Assembly (NCBI RefSeq): GCF_000332075.2
Contig: NZ_ALVU02000002.1
Coordinates: forward strand, 186,001 to 250,000
Origin: Synechocystis sp. PCC 7509
GTDB lineage: Bacteria > Cyanobacteriota > Cyanobacteriia > Cyanobacteriales > Chroococcidiopsidaceae
Direction: 5' to 3'
Length of the DNA: 64,000 nt
The stretch's first letter is position 1. Each line of letters starts with the position of its first letter. Both the position numbers and the translations under genes were made by a program. This document shows, piece by piece, positions 18,419-28,011 of the stretch. The notes below the pieces were generated by a model. It had not been told where the DNA came from. It did no database searches and was given only the letters and a program-made list of their open reading frames with translations.

Positions 18419-19822
18419 TTGGTAATTGGCGGCAGTATGGCTGGTTTAGTAGCTGCACGAGTTTTAGCAGACTGCTTTGAGACAGTAACGATTGTAGAGA
18501 AAGATTACTTACCAACAACTTGCCAACCACGCCGAGGTGTACCTCAGTCCTGGCAAGTACATGTGTTGCTAGTGCAGGGACAACGAATTTTGGAACAGCT
18601 TTTTCCTGGTTTAGAAGCGGAACTAACTGCTGCTGGTGCAGCCACCATAGATTGGACATTAGATTGCGCCATGTTTGGTTTTGGTGGTTGGGAGCCTCGC
18701 TTCAAGTCAGGGTTGATTACGCGCACCTGTAGCCGAAATTTACTAGAGTGGTCAATCCGTCATCGACTGGAGGCTTACAGCAATATCCGCTTCATAGAAA
18801 ATAGCCAAGTAGTGGGATTGCTGTCCAATCCTGACCAAACTAGAGTTAGTGGTGTTCGAGTGCATCCTAACTATCCGGTGCAGGGTCGCAGTGTGGCTGA
18901 AACAGCGTTAACAGCCAATTTAGTAGTGGATGCTAGTGGTCGTACTTCTGAAGCTTCGCAGTGGTTAGAGGCATTAGGCTATCCAGTACCGCAAGAGAGC
19001 GTCATTAATGCTTTCGTAGGTTATGCTAGTCGCTGGTATCAGCGTTCAGATATTTCTGTAGCTGATGGGCAAAGTCTATTGGTATGGCCCAAACCACCTA
19101 ATAGCTCTCGTGCTGGCATGCTCTACCCGATCGAGGGCGAACGCTGTATTGTGACGCTCACAGGTGTAGGTCGAGATTACCCGCCGACTGATGAGGCTGG
19201 CTTCTTAGAATTCGCACGTAGTTTGCGTACTCCAAGTTTATACGAAGCGATTAAAAATGCCCAGCCACTATCGCCGATCTACAGCTATCGCCGCACGGAG
19301 AATCGCTTACGTCACTACGAACGACTGTCTAGATATCCCGAAGGTTTCGTAGCACTAGGGGATGCAGCTTGTGCCTTTAATCCTATTTATGGTCAAGGTA
19401 TGACCGTTGCTGCTATGGACGCTGTGGCTTTAGCTCAATGCTTGGCAGAGCAAAATCAACAAGGTAACGAGTTAGCTGGTTTAACCCGACGTTTTCATAA
19501 GCAGCTAGCAAAAGTTAATGGTATTGCGTGGATGATGGCAACTAGCGAAGACTTGCGATGGTCTACTACTGAAGGTGGTCAGACTAGCATAATTAATCGA
19601 CTGATGCAATGGTATATAGATCGAGTACGGTCAGTCACTATCAACAATCCCAAGGCTTTAGAAGCCTTTCTGGAGGTACTACATTTAGTCAAGCCGCCCA
19701 CTACACTTTTTCAGCCGAATATCTTAGCATCAGTTCTCAAGCACCTAGTCAAAGGTATTAACTCTAGGGCAGCACATAAAGCAGTCTTACTTAGCCAAAA
19801 AAGTATGGAATCAATTCAATAA
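18419..19822 (+). CDS. FAD-dependent monooxygenase/oxidoreductase
   Basis: 467 residues from TTG 18419. The frame remains open upstream to an ATT at 18398 that lies 10 bases after GGGAG; starting there would give the fuller N-terminus IKANKHGLVIGG, so an unusual ATT start is possible. The dinucleotide-binding motif is GGSMAGLVAARVL with an acidic VEKD strand end. The second FAD motif is GDAACAFNPIYGQGM at about residue 312. It belongs to the aromatic-ring/geranylgeranyl-reductase-like flavoprotein group. It converges on and overlaps the P450 gene by 7 bases, so the two may serve one oxidative pathway, though they are not co-transcribed. Substrate unknown. Confidence 0.8.
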   Translation: MVIGGSMAGLVAARVLADCFETVTIVEKDYLPTTCQPRRGVPQSWQVHVLLVQGQRILEQLFPGLEAELTAAGAATIDWTLDCAMFGFGGWEPRFKSGLITRTCSRNLLEWSIRHRLEAYSNIRFIENSQVVGLLSNPDQTRVSGVRVHPNYPVQGRSVAETALTANLVVDASGRTSEASQWLEALGYPVPQESVINAFVGYASRWYQRSDISVADGQSLLVWPKPPNSSRAGMLYPIEGERCIVTLTGVGRDYPPTDEAGFLEFARSLRTPSLYEAIKNAQPLSPIYSYRRTENRLRHYERLSRYPEGFVALGDAACAFNPIYGQGMTVAAMDAVALAQCLAEQNQQGNELAGLTRRFHKQLAKVNGIAWMMATSEDLRWSTTEGGQTSIINRLMQWYIDRVRSVTINNPKALEAFLEVLHLVKPPTTLFQPNILASVLKHLVKGINSRAAHKAVLLSQKSMESIQ

Positions 19823-21300
19823 CTAGGCAAGTTCACCATATCCCGCACGTTACCACGCACCTGCCCTACCCCCAAATTTAACAAGCGGTCTTGCTTATGA
19901 ACAATCATGGGCATTCCCTGTTTAGGAGCCATAACAATTAATCCAGTGCGGTCAACTTTGATCCGCGGGACACATTGTAGACGGAAGCGCTGTAAGAGCA
20001 TTGCTAAGACAATCTTGATTTCCATCATGGCAAAGGCTGCACCGATACAAGTGCGCGGTCCTGCACTAAAGGGATTGTATTCAAAAGTATTAAGGGCAAG
20101 CGCTTCAGGGCGATGAGGATTAAACGCCTCTGGATGAGAATATAGTTCGGGCATATGATGGGTTTGGTAGATGCTAACGAATACCTCTGTGCCTGTAGGC
20201 AAGGTATAGCCGCCTAATTGGGTTGGACTTGCGGTGACGCGCCCGTTCCAAGGTACAGGTGGCAGGATGCGAAGACTTTCCTTAATTACTCGCTCCAGCA
20301 AAGGTAACTGTGACAATTGTTCGACTGTTGGAGCTTCACCCTTAAGCAAGCTATCTAACTCGTCTAAAAGGTCGGCAGCGATTTGTGGGTGTTGCGTCAG
20401 TAAAAATAACGTCCAAGTTAAGGCATTAGAGCTAGTTTCGTGACCAGCGGCAAAGATTACACCAGTATGTCCTAAAAGTTCATCTTCACTCAAGAAAGCG
20501 CCACTTTCTTCGTCTCGTGCCTGAAGTAACATTGATAGTACATCTGGCTGGTCACTACCTCTACCGCGCTTGTGTTGGATCAGCGCACGCATTTGATCGT
20601 CCAGTTGAGCCATGAGGTTGAGCAAGCGGTGATAAGGGAATCCAGGGAGATCCCAAGGCAGGAGGGCTACCTGCGGTGTTCCTAACAGAGCTAATGTATC
20701 TTGCAATAGTCTGCCAGTATTGCCACCTTCAATGCCAATATCTTCACCAAATAAGGTTTTGGTTGCCACTCGTAAGGTGAGCAGCCGCATGATTTCTGCA
20801 ATGTCATACTGCTGTACCACCCCTAACTGGTCGAGGACAACTTGAGTAATGCTAACTATATCGTTTCGGTAAGACTCAATGCGCTGTTTGTGAAAGGCAG
20901 GCATCAATAATTGGCGATGCTGACGGTGCTGTTCGCTATTGACACCGAACAGTCCCACACCAAAGTGCTTGAGAGGTTCGGTTCGTTCGCAGCGCGATCG
21001 CTGGCGGTACATCTTTCCTGATAAAGGATATTTATAATAAACTTCGTGTTCAGTGGCTACTTGACGGACAAATTCTGGTCCATAGACGAAGACCGTCCCA
21101 GGGCAGTTAGGCAAAGGTGAGTAGATATTAGTACCACCACCATAGGCAAGAGAAACTATCGGACCATAGGTTTCAAATAACTGGCGCGTGTAGCCAACAG
21201 AGTCTTTAACAAAGCGAAATAAATTAGTGCTGCGTCCAAAGAGCTTTGCTGGCTGAGGTCCAGGAACTGTTAAGGCAAGATTATTTGTAGTCGTTGCCAT
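19816..21300 (-). CDS. cytochrome P450
   Basis: 494 residues. The I-helix oxygen-binding motif AGHET is at residues 285-289, the ExxR pair at Glu341-Arg344 (ESLR), and the heme-binding loop FSAGPRTCIG has its Cys at 418. It is cytosolic, with no N-terminal membrane anchor visible. It resembles cyanobacterial P450s acting on terpenoids or fatty acids, but the substrate cannot be read from the sequence. The reductant would be a ferredoxin supplied by the cell. It converges on the FAD monooxygenase with a 7-base overlap. Confidence 0.92.
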   Translation of the reverse strand: MATTTNNLALTVPGPQPAKLFGRSTNLFRFVKDSVGYTRQLFETYGPIVSLAYGGGTNIYSPLPNCPGTVFVYGPEFVRQVATEHEVYYKYPLSGKMYRQRSRCERTEPLKHFGVGLFGVNSEQHRQHRQLLMPAFHKQRIESYRNDIVSITQVVLDQLGVVQQYDIAEIMRLLTLRVATKTLFGEDIGIEGGNTGRLLQDTLALLGTPQVALLPWDLPGFPYHRLLNLMAQLDDQMRALIQHKRGRGSDQPDVLSMLLQARDEESGAFLSEDELLGHTGVIFAAGHETSSNALTWTLFLLTQHPQIAADLLDELDSLLKGEAPTVEQLSQLPLLERVIKESLRILPPVPWNGRVTASPTQLGGYTLPTGTEVFVSIYQTHHMPELYSHPEAFNPHRPEALALNTFEYNPFSAGPRTCIGAAFAMMEIKIVLAMLLQRFRLQCVPRIKVDRTGLIVMAPKQGMPMIVHKQDRLLNLGVGQVRGNVRDMVNLPSY

Positions 21301-21416
21301 TGGTGTCTTCTCGTAGGAGGATATTTTCTAACTGATAAGAGAGCTTGACTTGGTATTATATGGAGTATCGCTGGGCAACAAATCCATACAGGATATTTTT
21401 ACATCTTTTATTCAGT

Positions 21417-21911
21417 CTAGCTGCTCATCTTAATCATTGGTTGTGCTACTTCAATCAGACCAATGGGCAGATTTTGCAAAGTTTCAGGAGTTACCTTTTG
21501 TTCCTTGAGCCGTCTAATTAACTTACCCTCAATCCTTAATTCCCTTAACCTGTGATTGTCGCTTTCTAATAAAAACATTTCTTCATACTTACCTGCGTTA
21601 ATAATTAACTTATTTTCCGCAAGCATACGGTAATCAAATATCCGAGGTGGACTATTATCGGTTAGGCTTTTGTTAGTAAAGACTTGCGGTTGGTCGGCAT
21701 CAACACACCAACACATATCACCCGAATCTGATTTTTTGTTATATTGCCAACCCATCTTTACACCAAATTCGGTTGCGCTCAGACAGTGAATCTGGCTAAT
21801 TGCTGCTAGTTCTTGGTTATCTAACCAATTTACTGACACGGTTACAAGTTGAGAAATCCAAATACCTTGCGAACGTAACCAAAAATTATAAAGTTGAGAG
21901 TGTGTAAGCAT
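21417..21911 (-). CDS. CpcS/CpeS-like bilin lyase family protein
   Basis: 164 residues with no signal peptide. The phrases FWLRSQGIWISQ near the N-terminus, TEFGVKMGW, and YEEMFLLESDNHRLRELR follow the pattern of the lipocalin-like CpcS/CpeS lyases, which attach bilins to phycobiliproteins. The assignment rests on this overall pattern. If right, a plasmid copy beside light-related genes (OCP, photolyase, phytochrome) is of interest. It has a ribosome-binding-like AGGAGGT just before its ATG on the minus strand. Confidence 0.5.
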   Translation of the reverse strand: MLTHSQLYNFWLRSQGIWISQLVTVSVNWLDNQELAAISQIHCLSATEFGVKMGWQYNKKSDSGDMCWCVDADQPQVFTNKSLTDNSPPRIFDYRMLAENKLIINAGKYEEMFLLESDNHRLRELRIEGKLIRRLKEQKVTPETLQNLPIGLIEVAQPMIKMSS

Positions 21912-22261
21912 ACCTACCTCCTGTAGTTGCTCAACCTAATTAAGCCAACTCTCACTATTTAACTCTGGTTTATTAGCTCAACTAATATTTTTCATCTTGC
22001 AAATAAACATAATTTTAAACAGTATGAAGTAGGCTACCTTATTGTTAACTATTAAGTTATTCAATAAAATTAGAGATATTTCCAGGAAATATGTCGTTAA
22101 TTTATATTTAAACTAATCCAAAACTTTAGTTTGAGAAGGAGTATTTTTTATATTGTAAAATCTTGTTTCAGTTTCTCCGACGGTACAAGAATAGAAATCT
22201 ATAGACTTGATTTTCCATAGCAGTGCTATAAGAAAAAGTATCGCAATAAAGGAAAACAATC
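21912..22261. other. 350-base intergenic region between divergent genes
   Basis: A+T-rich sequence between the divergent lyase-like and FinO-like genes. It must hold both promoters, but no clear pair of -35/-10 boxes stood out. AAGGA just upstream of 22262 is the ribosome-binding site of the FinO-like gene. No open frame or hairpin of note was seen. Confidence 0.6.
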
Positions 22262-22579
22262 ATGCCCACAGCAGGAAAGTTAGAATTGACCATCAAAATA
22301 AACGAATTTCCAGTAGACGTACAGACATTAGAAAGTGGTCACAAGCAGTTTGATATTGATGCAGGTGAACAAATAGTTACTGTCAGCCTCAAGCCCAAGT
22401 TATTCAAAAAATTAGAGCAAGCCCAAGAGAATTATCCGATGTGGGTAGCAGCGATCGCTGGGCTGATGGGGGAGAAGACTGATTCGGGTTTTGTACTCAA
22501 GGAGCCGAATGTACAGACCTTCGAGAAAAAGCCAAAGGAATCAAAGGAAACTACACCTGTTGTTAGTGCGGCTAGTTGA
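22262..22579 (+). CDS. small FinO-like/hypothetical cyanobacterial protein
   Basis: 105 residues. The pattern KLELTIKINEFP, then VTVSLKPKLFKKLEQAQENYPMW and a final EPNVQTFEKKPK, matches a small cyanobacterial family that is often labelled fertility-inhibition FinO-like. FinO itself is an RNA chaperone controlling plasmid transfer; whether this family does that is unproven. The last 15 residues are a charged unstructured tail. It has a good ribosome-binding site (AAGGA) and converges on dinB with 18 bases between. Confidence 0.6.
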   Translation: MPTAGKLELTIKINEFPVDVQTLESGHKQFDIDAGEQIVTVSLKPKLFKKLEQAQENYPMWVAAIAGLMGEKTDSGFVLKEPNVQTFEKKPKESKETTPVVSAAS

Positions 22580-22597
22580 GCTAAAAGCCTTAACAGT

Positions 22598-23734
22598 TTA
22601 TTCAAACAAGCATAATTGAACTGGTTTTGGTTCTTGGGCGCAGTCGAGATTTGATAGGGAAATACCTAATAGCCGGACGCTGCGCCCCTCTAAAGAAATT
22701 GCTGCTAACAGTTCCTCAGCTATTTGGCTAATTGCCTGTGCTTCGCCAATAGCAGCAGATACGGTTTTACTGCGCGTAATTTGCTGATAGTCGGCAAACT
22801 TGACTTTTAGGGTGATGGTGCGTCCCAAAGCTTGGTAGTTTTCTAAGCGATGCTGGAGGGTTTGAGCAATATTTTCTAATTCCAGTAGCATTATTTTTAG
22901 TTCGTCTAAGTCTTTGGTGAACGAAGTTTCTGCTCCGATTGATTTGCGAATGCGGTTAGGCTCAACTATGCGGTTATCCTCTGCCCTAGCAATGAGGTAA
23001 TAGAAATGTCCTACTTTGCCGAAGTGACGCACTAAATCGGCTTGGCTGTATTGCTTCAAGTCTATTCCAGTATGGATGCCCAAATTGTTCATTTTGGTGG
23101 CAGTGACTTCTCCAATCCCGTGAAACTTCTCAATAGGTAGGGCAGCAACAAAATCTACGGCGTGTTCGGGTAGAATTACCGTTAATCCGTTGGGCTTATT
23201 CATGCCTGATGCCATTTTTGCCAGGAACTTATTTACAGAAACTCCTGCACTTGCCGTTAGGCTAGTTTCTGCCAGAATTGCTGCCTTAATCTGCCGAGCA
23301 ATAGTTGTAGCGTAAGGCAGCCCTAGTTTATTTTGGCTGACATCAAGGTATGCCTCATCTAAGGCTACAGGCTCTACTAGATCCGTATAGCGCTTAAAGA
23401 TAGCGTGAATTTCCGCACTAATGCTGCGGTAGACCTCGAAGCGGGGTGGAGCAAAGACCAGAGCAGGACATTTTTGCAGGGCGAGGTAGGAGGGCATGGC
23501 AGAATGAACACCAAACTTCCTAGCCCCGTAACTAGCAGCAACTACTACACCACGCTCCTGGGGTAATCCACCGACCACAAGGGGTTTCCCTCGGTAGTTA
23601 TGGTTGTCCCGTTGTTCAACCGAGGCATAAAAAGCATCGAGATCGACGTGCAGGATCTTTCTCAGAGTTTTAAAGAATAAGTAAACATTAAATGTGGAAT
23701 TAGGTTGGCAACTACTATAGGCTATTGACAACAA
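22598..23734 (-). CDS. dinB: DNA polymerase IV (Y family)
   Basis: 378 residues. The translesion polymerase motifs are clear: ILHVDLDAFYASVEQRD with the first metal-binding Asp, VALDEAYLDVS with the Asp-Glu pair, ASAGVSVNKFLAKMAS, and a helix-hairpin-helix FHGIGEVTATKM. The last residues QLCLFE look like a beta-clamp binding motif. The ATG at 23734 gives about 25 extra residues before RKILHVDLDA, longer than usual, but no other normal start lies closer. It probably gives the plasmid a mutagenic repair function. Confidence 0.9.
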   Translation of the reverse strand: MLSIAYSSCQPNSTFNVYLFFKTLRKILHVDLDAFYASVEQRDNHNYRGKPLVVGGLPQERGVVVAASYGARKFGVHSAMPSYLALQKCPALVFAPPRFEVYRSISAEIHAIFKRYTDLVEPVALDEAYLDVSQNKLGLPYATTIARQIKAAILAETSLTASAGVSVNKFLAKMASGMNKPNGLTVILPEHAVDFVAALPIEKFHGIGEVTATKMNNLGIHTGIDLKQYSQADLVRHFGKVGHFYYLIARAEDNRIVEPNRIRKSIGAETSFTKDLDELKIMLLELENIAQTLQHRLENYQALGRTITLKVKFADYQQITRSKTVSAAIGEAQAISQIAEELLAAISLEGRSVRLLGISLSNLDCAQEPKPVQLCLFE

Positions 23735-23781
23735 GAATTTTTTTCAACATAACTCAAGAGGCTCCATCTGAGGAATTGTTA

Positions 23782-24906
23782 TCAATTAAGCTTGAACGTT
23801 CCAGATTCTTGATAAGCAGGAAAATCAACGTAACCTTCTTTATCAAACGAATACCAGATACTTGGATCGGCGGGTGGATTTAGAGGCCAACTATTAGCAA
23901 AACGCTCCACTAAATCAGGATTGCTAATTAACGGTCGTCCAAAAGCAATCAAGTCAGCATAATTATCCTTAATCGCTGCTTCGGCCGTTTCTTGTGTATA
24001 GCCGCAATTAGCTATGAGTGGACCTGTGAACACACCGCGAAATTCAGCTAATACCATCGGCTCTCCCAAGTCGTGAAAGCCAAACCCCAGTCCATCTACT
24101 ATATGTAAGTAAGCTAGATCGTAAGTGTTCAACTGCTGTGCGACATACAGAAAGGTTTCTCGGAAATCTGGCGAACCCATGTCGTTGAAATTACCGTTTG
24201 GAGACAGTCGAATTCCTGCTCGGTGAGCGGGCCATACAGTTAGGCTAGCCTCTACAATTTCTTTAAGAAGACGATAGCGATTCTCTAAGCTACCGCCGTA
24301 TTGGTCTATTCGCTGGTTTGTCTTAGATTGCAAAAATTGATCGATTAAGTAGCCATTAGCTGCATGGATTTCTATCCCATCAAAACCAGCATTTTTTGCT
24401 CGTTGAGCAGCAGAACGATAATCTTCTACCACTAGAGGAATTTCGTTCGTCTCTAAAGATCGGGGTGTTTCGTAGGGTTGTTTGCCAATAGGAGTGTAAA
24501 TGTATTCTGCCTGAAGTTTGACAGCAGAAGCGGAAACTGGCAGTTGACCATTTTCCTGAAAACTACTGTGACTCGCTCGACCCATGTGCCAAAGCTGGAG
24601 AAAAAACGGAGTTCCTTTAGCATGAACTGCATCTACAACCTGCTTCCAGGCTTGCGCTTGCTCGTCTGAATAAATACCAGGGCTATTTAACCAACCATTA
24701 GCCTGTTTCGAGATCACCGTAGCTTCCGCAATCATCAGACCAACGGTTGCCCGTTGAGCGTAATATTCCGCCATGAGAGAGTTAGGCATACGCTCCTCGC
24801 CTGCGCGAGCGCGAGTCAAGGGAGGCATTACTACTCTATTGTTGAGGGTTAAATCTCCTACTTTAAAAGGGCTAAGTAGCATTGTAGACATTGGTTGAGG
24901 GGTCAT
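23782..24906 (-). CDS. old yellow enzyme family alkene reductase
   Basis: 374 residues. This FMN-dependent NAD(P)H reductase family reduces activated double bonds. Signals are LLSPFKVGDLTLNNRVVMPPLTR at the start (first 20 residues of the barrel), FLQLWHMGRASH, the catalytic HAANGYLIDQFLQ segment with NxxxDQYGGS-like residues afterwards, and IAFGRPLISNPDLVERF at the phosphate site. Length is normal for the family. It is transcribed in the same direction as dinB, 47 bases upstream. Confidence 0.92.
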   Translation of the reverse strand: MTPQPMSTMLLSPFKVGDLTLNNRVVMPPLTRARAGEERMPNSLMAEYYAQRATVGLMIAEATVISKQANGWLNSPGIYSDEQAQAWKQVVDAVHAKGTPFFLQLWHMGRASHSSFQENGQLPVSASAVKLQAEYIYTPIGKQPYETPRSLETNEIPLVVEDYRSAAQRAKNAGFDGIEIHAANGYLIDQFLQSKTNQRIDQYGGSLENRYRLLKEIVEASLTVWPAHRAGIRLSPNGNFNDMGSPDFRETFLYVAQQLNTYDLAYLHIVDGLGFGFHDLGEPMVLAEFRGVFTGPLIANCGYTQETAEAAIKDNYADLIAFGRPLISNPDLVERFANSWPLNPPADPSIWYSFDKEGYVDFPAYQESGTFKLN

Positions 24907-25284
24907 TCGTTTGTTGTTTCAAAATAATGTGGTTGTGTTGCCAGAAATTCGTGAGGATAGAAAAGCCTGTCATTCCACTAGCATAATCTCCATGCCACAA
25001 TGAGCGCAAGTTCATGTACTGTCAAGAGTTTGGGTTGTTTTATTCATAGAATATGGTTGGCGTTTCTGCTAGAGGCGGTTTAGTCGAAAGGGTAACGGCT
25101 TTTAGATAAGCGGATTGTCCAAAAAGTTAGAGAGCAAACGTTGCTACTACAGATAGTAATATTTCCTGAAGTATTGCCTGTCACGCCACCTCAAAAGCAG
25201 CAACTTTTTCTCACTTTCAATCCGCCCATAGCTTGTAACACTTTGTAAATATTATTGGGCTTGCTTTGGCAAGAATTAAGAATA
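24907..25284. other. 378 bases without a gene
   Basis: No convincing frame on either strand. The stretch includes the probable promoter of the old yellow enzyme gene on the minus strand near 24920-24960. Nothing else recognisable was seen. Confidence 0.6.
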
Positions 25285-25983
25285 TCAACGCTTCTTTTTG
25301 CGCTGGCGTAAGGGTTTGCGCTCAATTAGCTGCTGCGGTTTTTCATTTTTTGGCAAGTCGTCTAAACAGTATTTCCCGACTTCATACTCAACCGGAGACA
25401 GCATTGATAAGGAAGCGACCGCTCCTAATACTTGCGCCTCTGCCACCTCTAAATATTTTTGTAGTTGGCTTAAATCTCTGTGACCTGATATCTCTTGAAT
25501 AATTCTTAACCCAATTCCCGCATTGCTCATGTTGGTCAAAGCAGTGCGCCGAAAACTGTGGGTTGAAACTCCTTCTAACCCCACTAGGCAGCAAGCTTTT
25601 CGTAGAATCCTCGCCGCCGAATCCGGGTTAATATGGCTGCCATCGTAACGACCGGGAAACAGATAGTTCTGACCCTTGACTAGGCTATAGCTAGATAGAA
25701 GCGCTCTCAAGTCAGCAATTACGGGGATAGTACGGGTGGCTAATTTCCCTTTAGTACTACCCTTGCGAATAATTAAATAAGGTCTAACTCTTGCTCTGGT
25801 GTCATAAACGTCTATTACCTGCAAAGTACAGGCTTCATTAATTCGGCAAGCGGTAAACAGGCACACGCCAAACAAAGCACGATCTCGATTGGTGGCGAAT
25901 CCTTGGTTGAACAACAACCGAATCTCGGCTTGTGTGAGGACTTTGGCTCTACCATGCCTGTCTATTTTCATGCCCAGCGCCAC
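25285..25983 (-). CDS. tyrosine recombinase/integrase
   Basis: 232 residues from 25983; the ATG giving MKIDRHGRAK at 25971 is an equally likely start. It holds essentially only the catalytic domain. Visible catalytic residues are Arg in ACRINEACTL, HSFRRTALTNM, ISGHRDLSQLQKYL with the nucleophile Tyr, so all core positions are present. The C-terminus is a basic tail (PLRQRKKKR). The lack of a core-binding domain makes it similar to small plasmid-resolving integrases. A solo gene with no attachment site recognised nearby. Confidence 0.85.
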   Translation of the reverse strand: MALGMKIDRHGRAKVLTQAEIRLLFNQGFATNRDRALFGVCLFTACRINEACTLQVIDVYDTRARVRPYLIIRKGSTKGKLATRTIPVIADLRALLSSYSLVKGQNYLFPGRYDGSHINPDSAARILRKACCLVGLEGVSTHSFRRTALTNMSNAGIGLRIIQEISGHRDLSQLQKYLEVAEAQVLGAVASLSMLSPVEYEVGKYCLDDLPKNEKPQQLIERKPLRQRKKKR

Positions 25984-26120
25984 CTGTCAGTAATATATTT
26001 CCAGGCTAAACCGTCTAATTTCTGTATGAGGTATAACACCAGCACCAAAAGCTAAATATTTTTATCCTTGGAGCAGTGGAGGTTTCGAGTGGTTAAGCTT
26101 TAGTTAGAACTTTCAGTTTG

Positions 26121-26392
26121 TTATGCTGCGGAGTCATTTTCTACTGCTGCTTTTGAACTACTGTACCTACCAGCAAGCCCTCGATACCATTTTCCTTTTT
26201 TCGCACCAACGGAAAGGACATTCGAGACACGTTCTCGCGCTTTGCTTCTTACCTCTTTTGGGATCTCCTCTATAAAAATGGCATCTAGGATTGCTGTAAT
26301 CTCTAATACCTGCTCCGAGTGCTGTTGCATAACTTCAGCGACAGCCTCCGCTAGACTAGCGTTAATAAAGTCTTCTTTTACATACTGCTGCC
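26121..26392 (-). pseudogene. C-terminal fragment of a hypothetical plasmid protein, cut by IS6 copy 1
   Basis: Reading from the IS6 end, about 90 residues (RQQYVKEDFINAS onward) are open to a stop at 26121. The 5' part is missing, because the frame runs into the insertion sequence. Helical with a basic end; no family recognised. A chimeric frame starts inside the IS at 26444, so a fusion product is possible but unlikely to be functional. Confidence 0.5.
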
Positions 26393-27224
26393 GGTTGTGT
26401 TGCAAAAAATGGTAGGCTGAAATAATTCCGCTAGAGAAAATCATTGTACCGGCCTCTAATGAATTCTAAATCCCCCTTCAAGTGGCGGCATTATCAGTCA
26501 GAAATCATCCTACGTTGTGTTCGGTGGTATCTAAGCTATCCGCTTTCCTATCGCCAAGTAACAGAGATGGTGAACGAGCGGGGATTAGATATACATCACA
26601 GCACCGTCTTCCGTTGGGTGCAAGAATATAGTCCAGAAATGGACAAACGAGTCAGACCGTATCTAAAGCTTACTAATGACTCATGGCGGGTAGATGAAAC
26701 CTATATTTTGGTCAAAGGCAAGCAGAAGTATTTATACCGAGCAGTCGATTCGGCAGGGAACACCTTAGACTTCCTCCTCACAGCGAAGCGGGATGCGAAA
26801 GCGGCGAAACGGTTTTTGCGTAAGACATTGAAAGCAATTCACACTTCCGTACCAAGAGTCATCACTGTGGATAAGAACCCTGCTTATCCAAAAGCGATTA
26901 ACGTACTCAAAGCTGCCAATAAGTTACCCGAAGTAGTGAAATTACGACAGATTAAATATCTCAATAATATTGTGGAGCAAGACCATCGGGGGATAAAACG
27001 ATTAGTCAAACCAGGAATGGGATTTGGCTCCTTCAACACTGCAAGAAGAACCATTCGGGGATATGAAACTCTGAACATGGTTAGAAAAGGACAAGTTATT
27101 GGTGTTCCCAGGGGAGCCATCAAAGAGCGACTTGTCTTTATCTATCAAATCTTTGGGGTAGTTGCATAATTTCAACTCCTGCCACAGGGGTTTTCTGTCT
27201 TCACTAAGTTTTTGCAACACAACC
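26393..27224 (+). mobile_element. IS6-family insertion sequence, copy 1
   Basis: 832 bp with perfect 16-bp terminal inverted repeats GGTTGTGTTGCAAAAA. Left outer flank CTGCTGCC and right outer flank CTCCGCAC do not match, so there is no target duplication. The element truncates a gene on each side, which fits formation by IS6-type replicative recombination with loss of the original partner. Confidence 0.95.
26459..27169 (+). CDS. IS6-family transposase
   Basis: 236 residues from ATG 26459 (a TTG at 26444 keeps the frame). The DDE catalytic residues fall in WRVDETYILVKG, ITVDKNPAYPKA and IVEQDHRGIKR, typical of the family. An N-terminal helix-turn-helix (YPLSYRQVTEMVNERG) should bind the ends. 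The product is identical in the complete copies 1, 2 and 3 and in the visible part of copy 4. Confidence 0.95.
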   Translation: MNSKSPFKWRHYQSEIILRCVRWYLSYPLSYRQVTEMVNERGLDIHHSTVFRWVQEYSPEMDKRVRPYLKLTNDSWRVDETYILVKGKQKYLYRAVDSAGNTLDFLLTAKRDAKAAKRFLRKTLKAIHTSVPRVITVDKNPAYPKAINVLKAANKLPEVVKLRQIKYLNNIVEQDHRGIKRLVKPGMGFGSFNTARRTIRGYETLNMVRKGQVIGVPRGAIKERLVFIYQIFGVVA

Positions 27225-27656
27225 CTCCGCACTATGGAAGACTTGCTAGGGATCAACTACGTGGGGATGAATGACGCTAATGCTGAACCAATGGTAGATG
27301 CTTTTACAAGAGTGCCTAACTTTAAGCCTTATAAAGCTGTTATTCCTGGGAATTTGTGTACTACACCTGTAGACCCTAATCTCGTCCCAGCTTGCAAAGA
27401 TCCTCAAGCTGTGAAAACCGTAGCAATGCCTTTAAAGCGTGATCGCCAGTGGTGGGCAAAAGCAACGGCAGGCTTCAATTTTGAAGTAGAGGATAAGGTT
27501 GATAGCGAGGCATTTAATCGCGTTTCGTGGGCAGGAATTAAAGGCGATAATGTGCCTTATCCCACTGAGCGTAGTCAGGCAGATTTACGCCAAAATCGCG
27601 CTCAATTGTTAGAAAAAAGGAGTTCAAGCAAAGTTTTATCTATTAGCTCCAAATAG
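27225..27656 (+). pseudogene. C-terminal fragment of an alkaline phosphatase/phosphoesterase family protein
   Basis: The frame enters from the IS6 end as LRTMEDLLGI and continues about 143 residues to a stop. LRTMEDLLG...NDANAEPMVDAFT...PNFKPY matches the last conserved block of phosphoesterase (phospholipase C/alkaline phosphatase-like) proteins. All catalytic metal-binding parts would be upstream and are missing. An ATG at 27234 could start a short product without expected activity. Confidence 0.6.
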
Positions 27657-27714
27657 ATTGACTGATTTTTGATAAGTAAGCTTAGAGGTTTATTCTAAGC
27701 TTACTTCTTGCTTT

Positions 27715-28011
27715 TCAAGGTGATTGATTATCTGAAGCGTAGGCATTACCTGTCCCTCGTCTAAATTGAGATTTGGCAACGCGACTACCTAAATTGGTTT
27801 TCGGTGACGAATTTTTACTACACAGCTTTTGCAGGTCTAAAGTTGTGCCATTAGACATTTGCATATAGCAAAGTGGTCGATCAATTTGAGAATTTTGTAC
27901 TTTTGGATATCGAGAATGTTGGGTCAATGGAGCGCTAAATGTAGCCGAAGAATATACAGTAAGAGCGAGCGGTACAGCTAGGTTCTTAATTAAGCAATGC
28001 AATTTCAACAT
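27715..28011 (-). CDS. small secreted hypothetical protein
   Basis: 98 residues. The first 27 residues look like a signal peptide (basic start, LAVPLALTVYSSATFSA then a likely cleavage). The mature part contains CYMQMSNGTTLDLQKLC, a two-cysteine motif found in many small periplasmic cyanobacterial proteins of unknown role. Convergent with the phosphoesterase remnant. Confidence 0.65.
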   Translation of the reverse strand: MLKLHCLIKNLAVPLALTVYSSATFSAPLTQHSRYPKVQNSQIDRPLCYMQMSNGTTLDLQKLCSKNSSPKTNLGSRVAKSQFRRGTGNAYASDNQSP

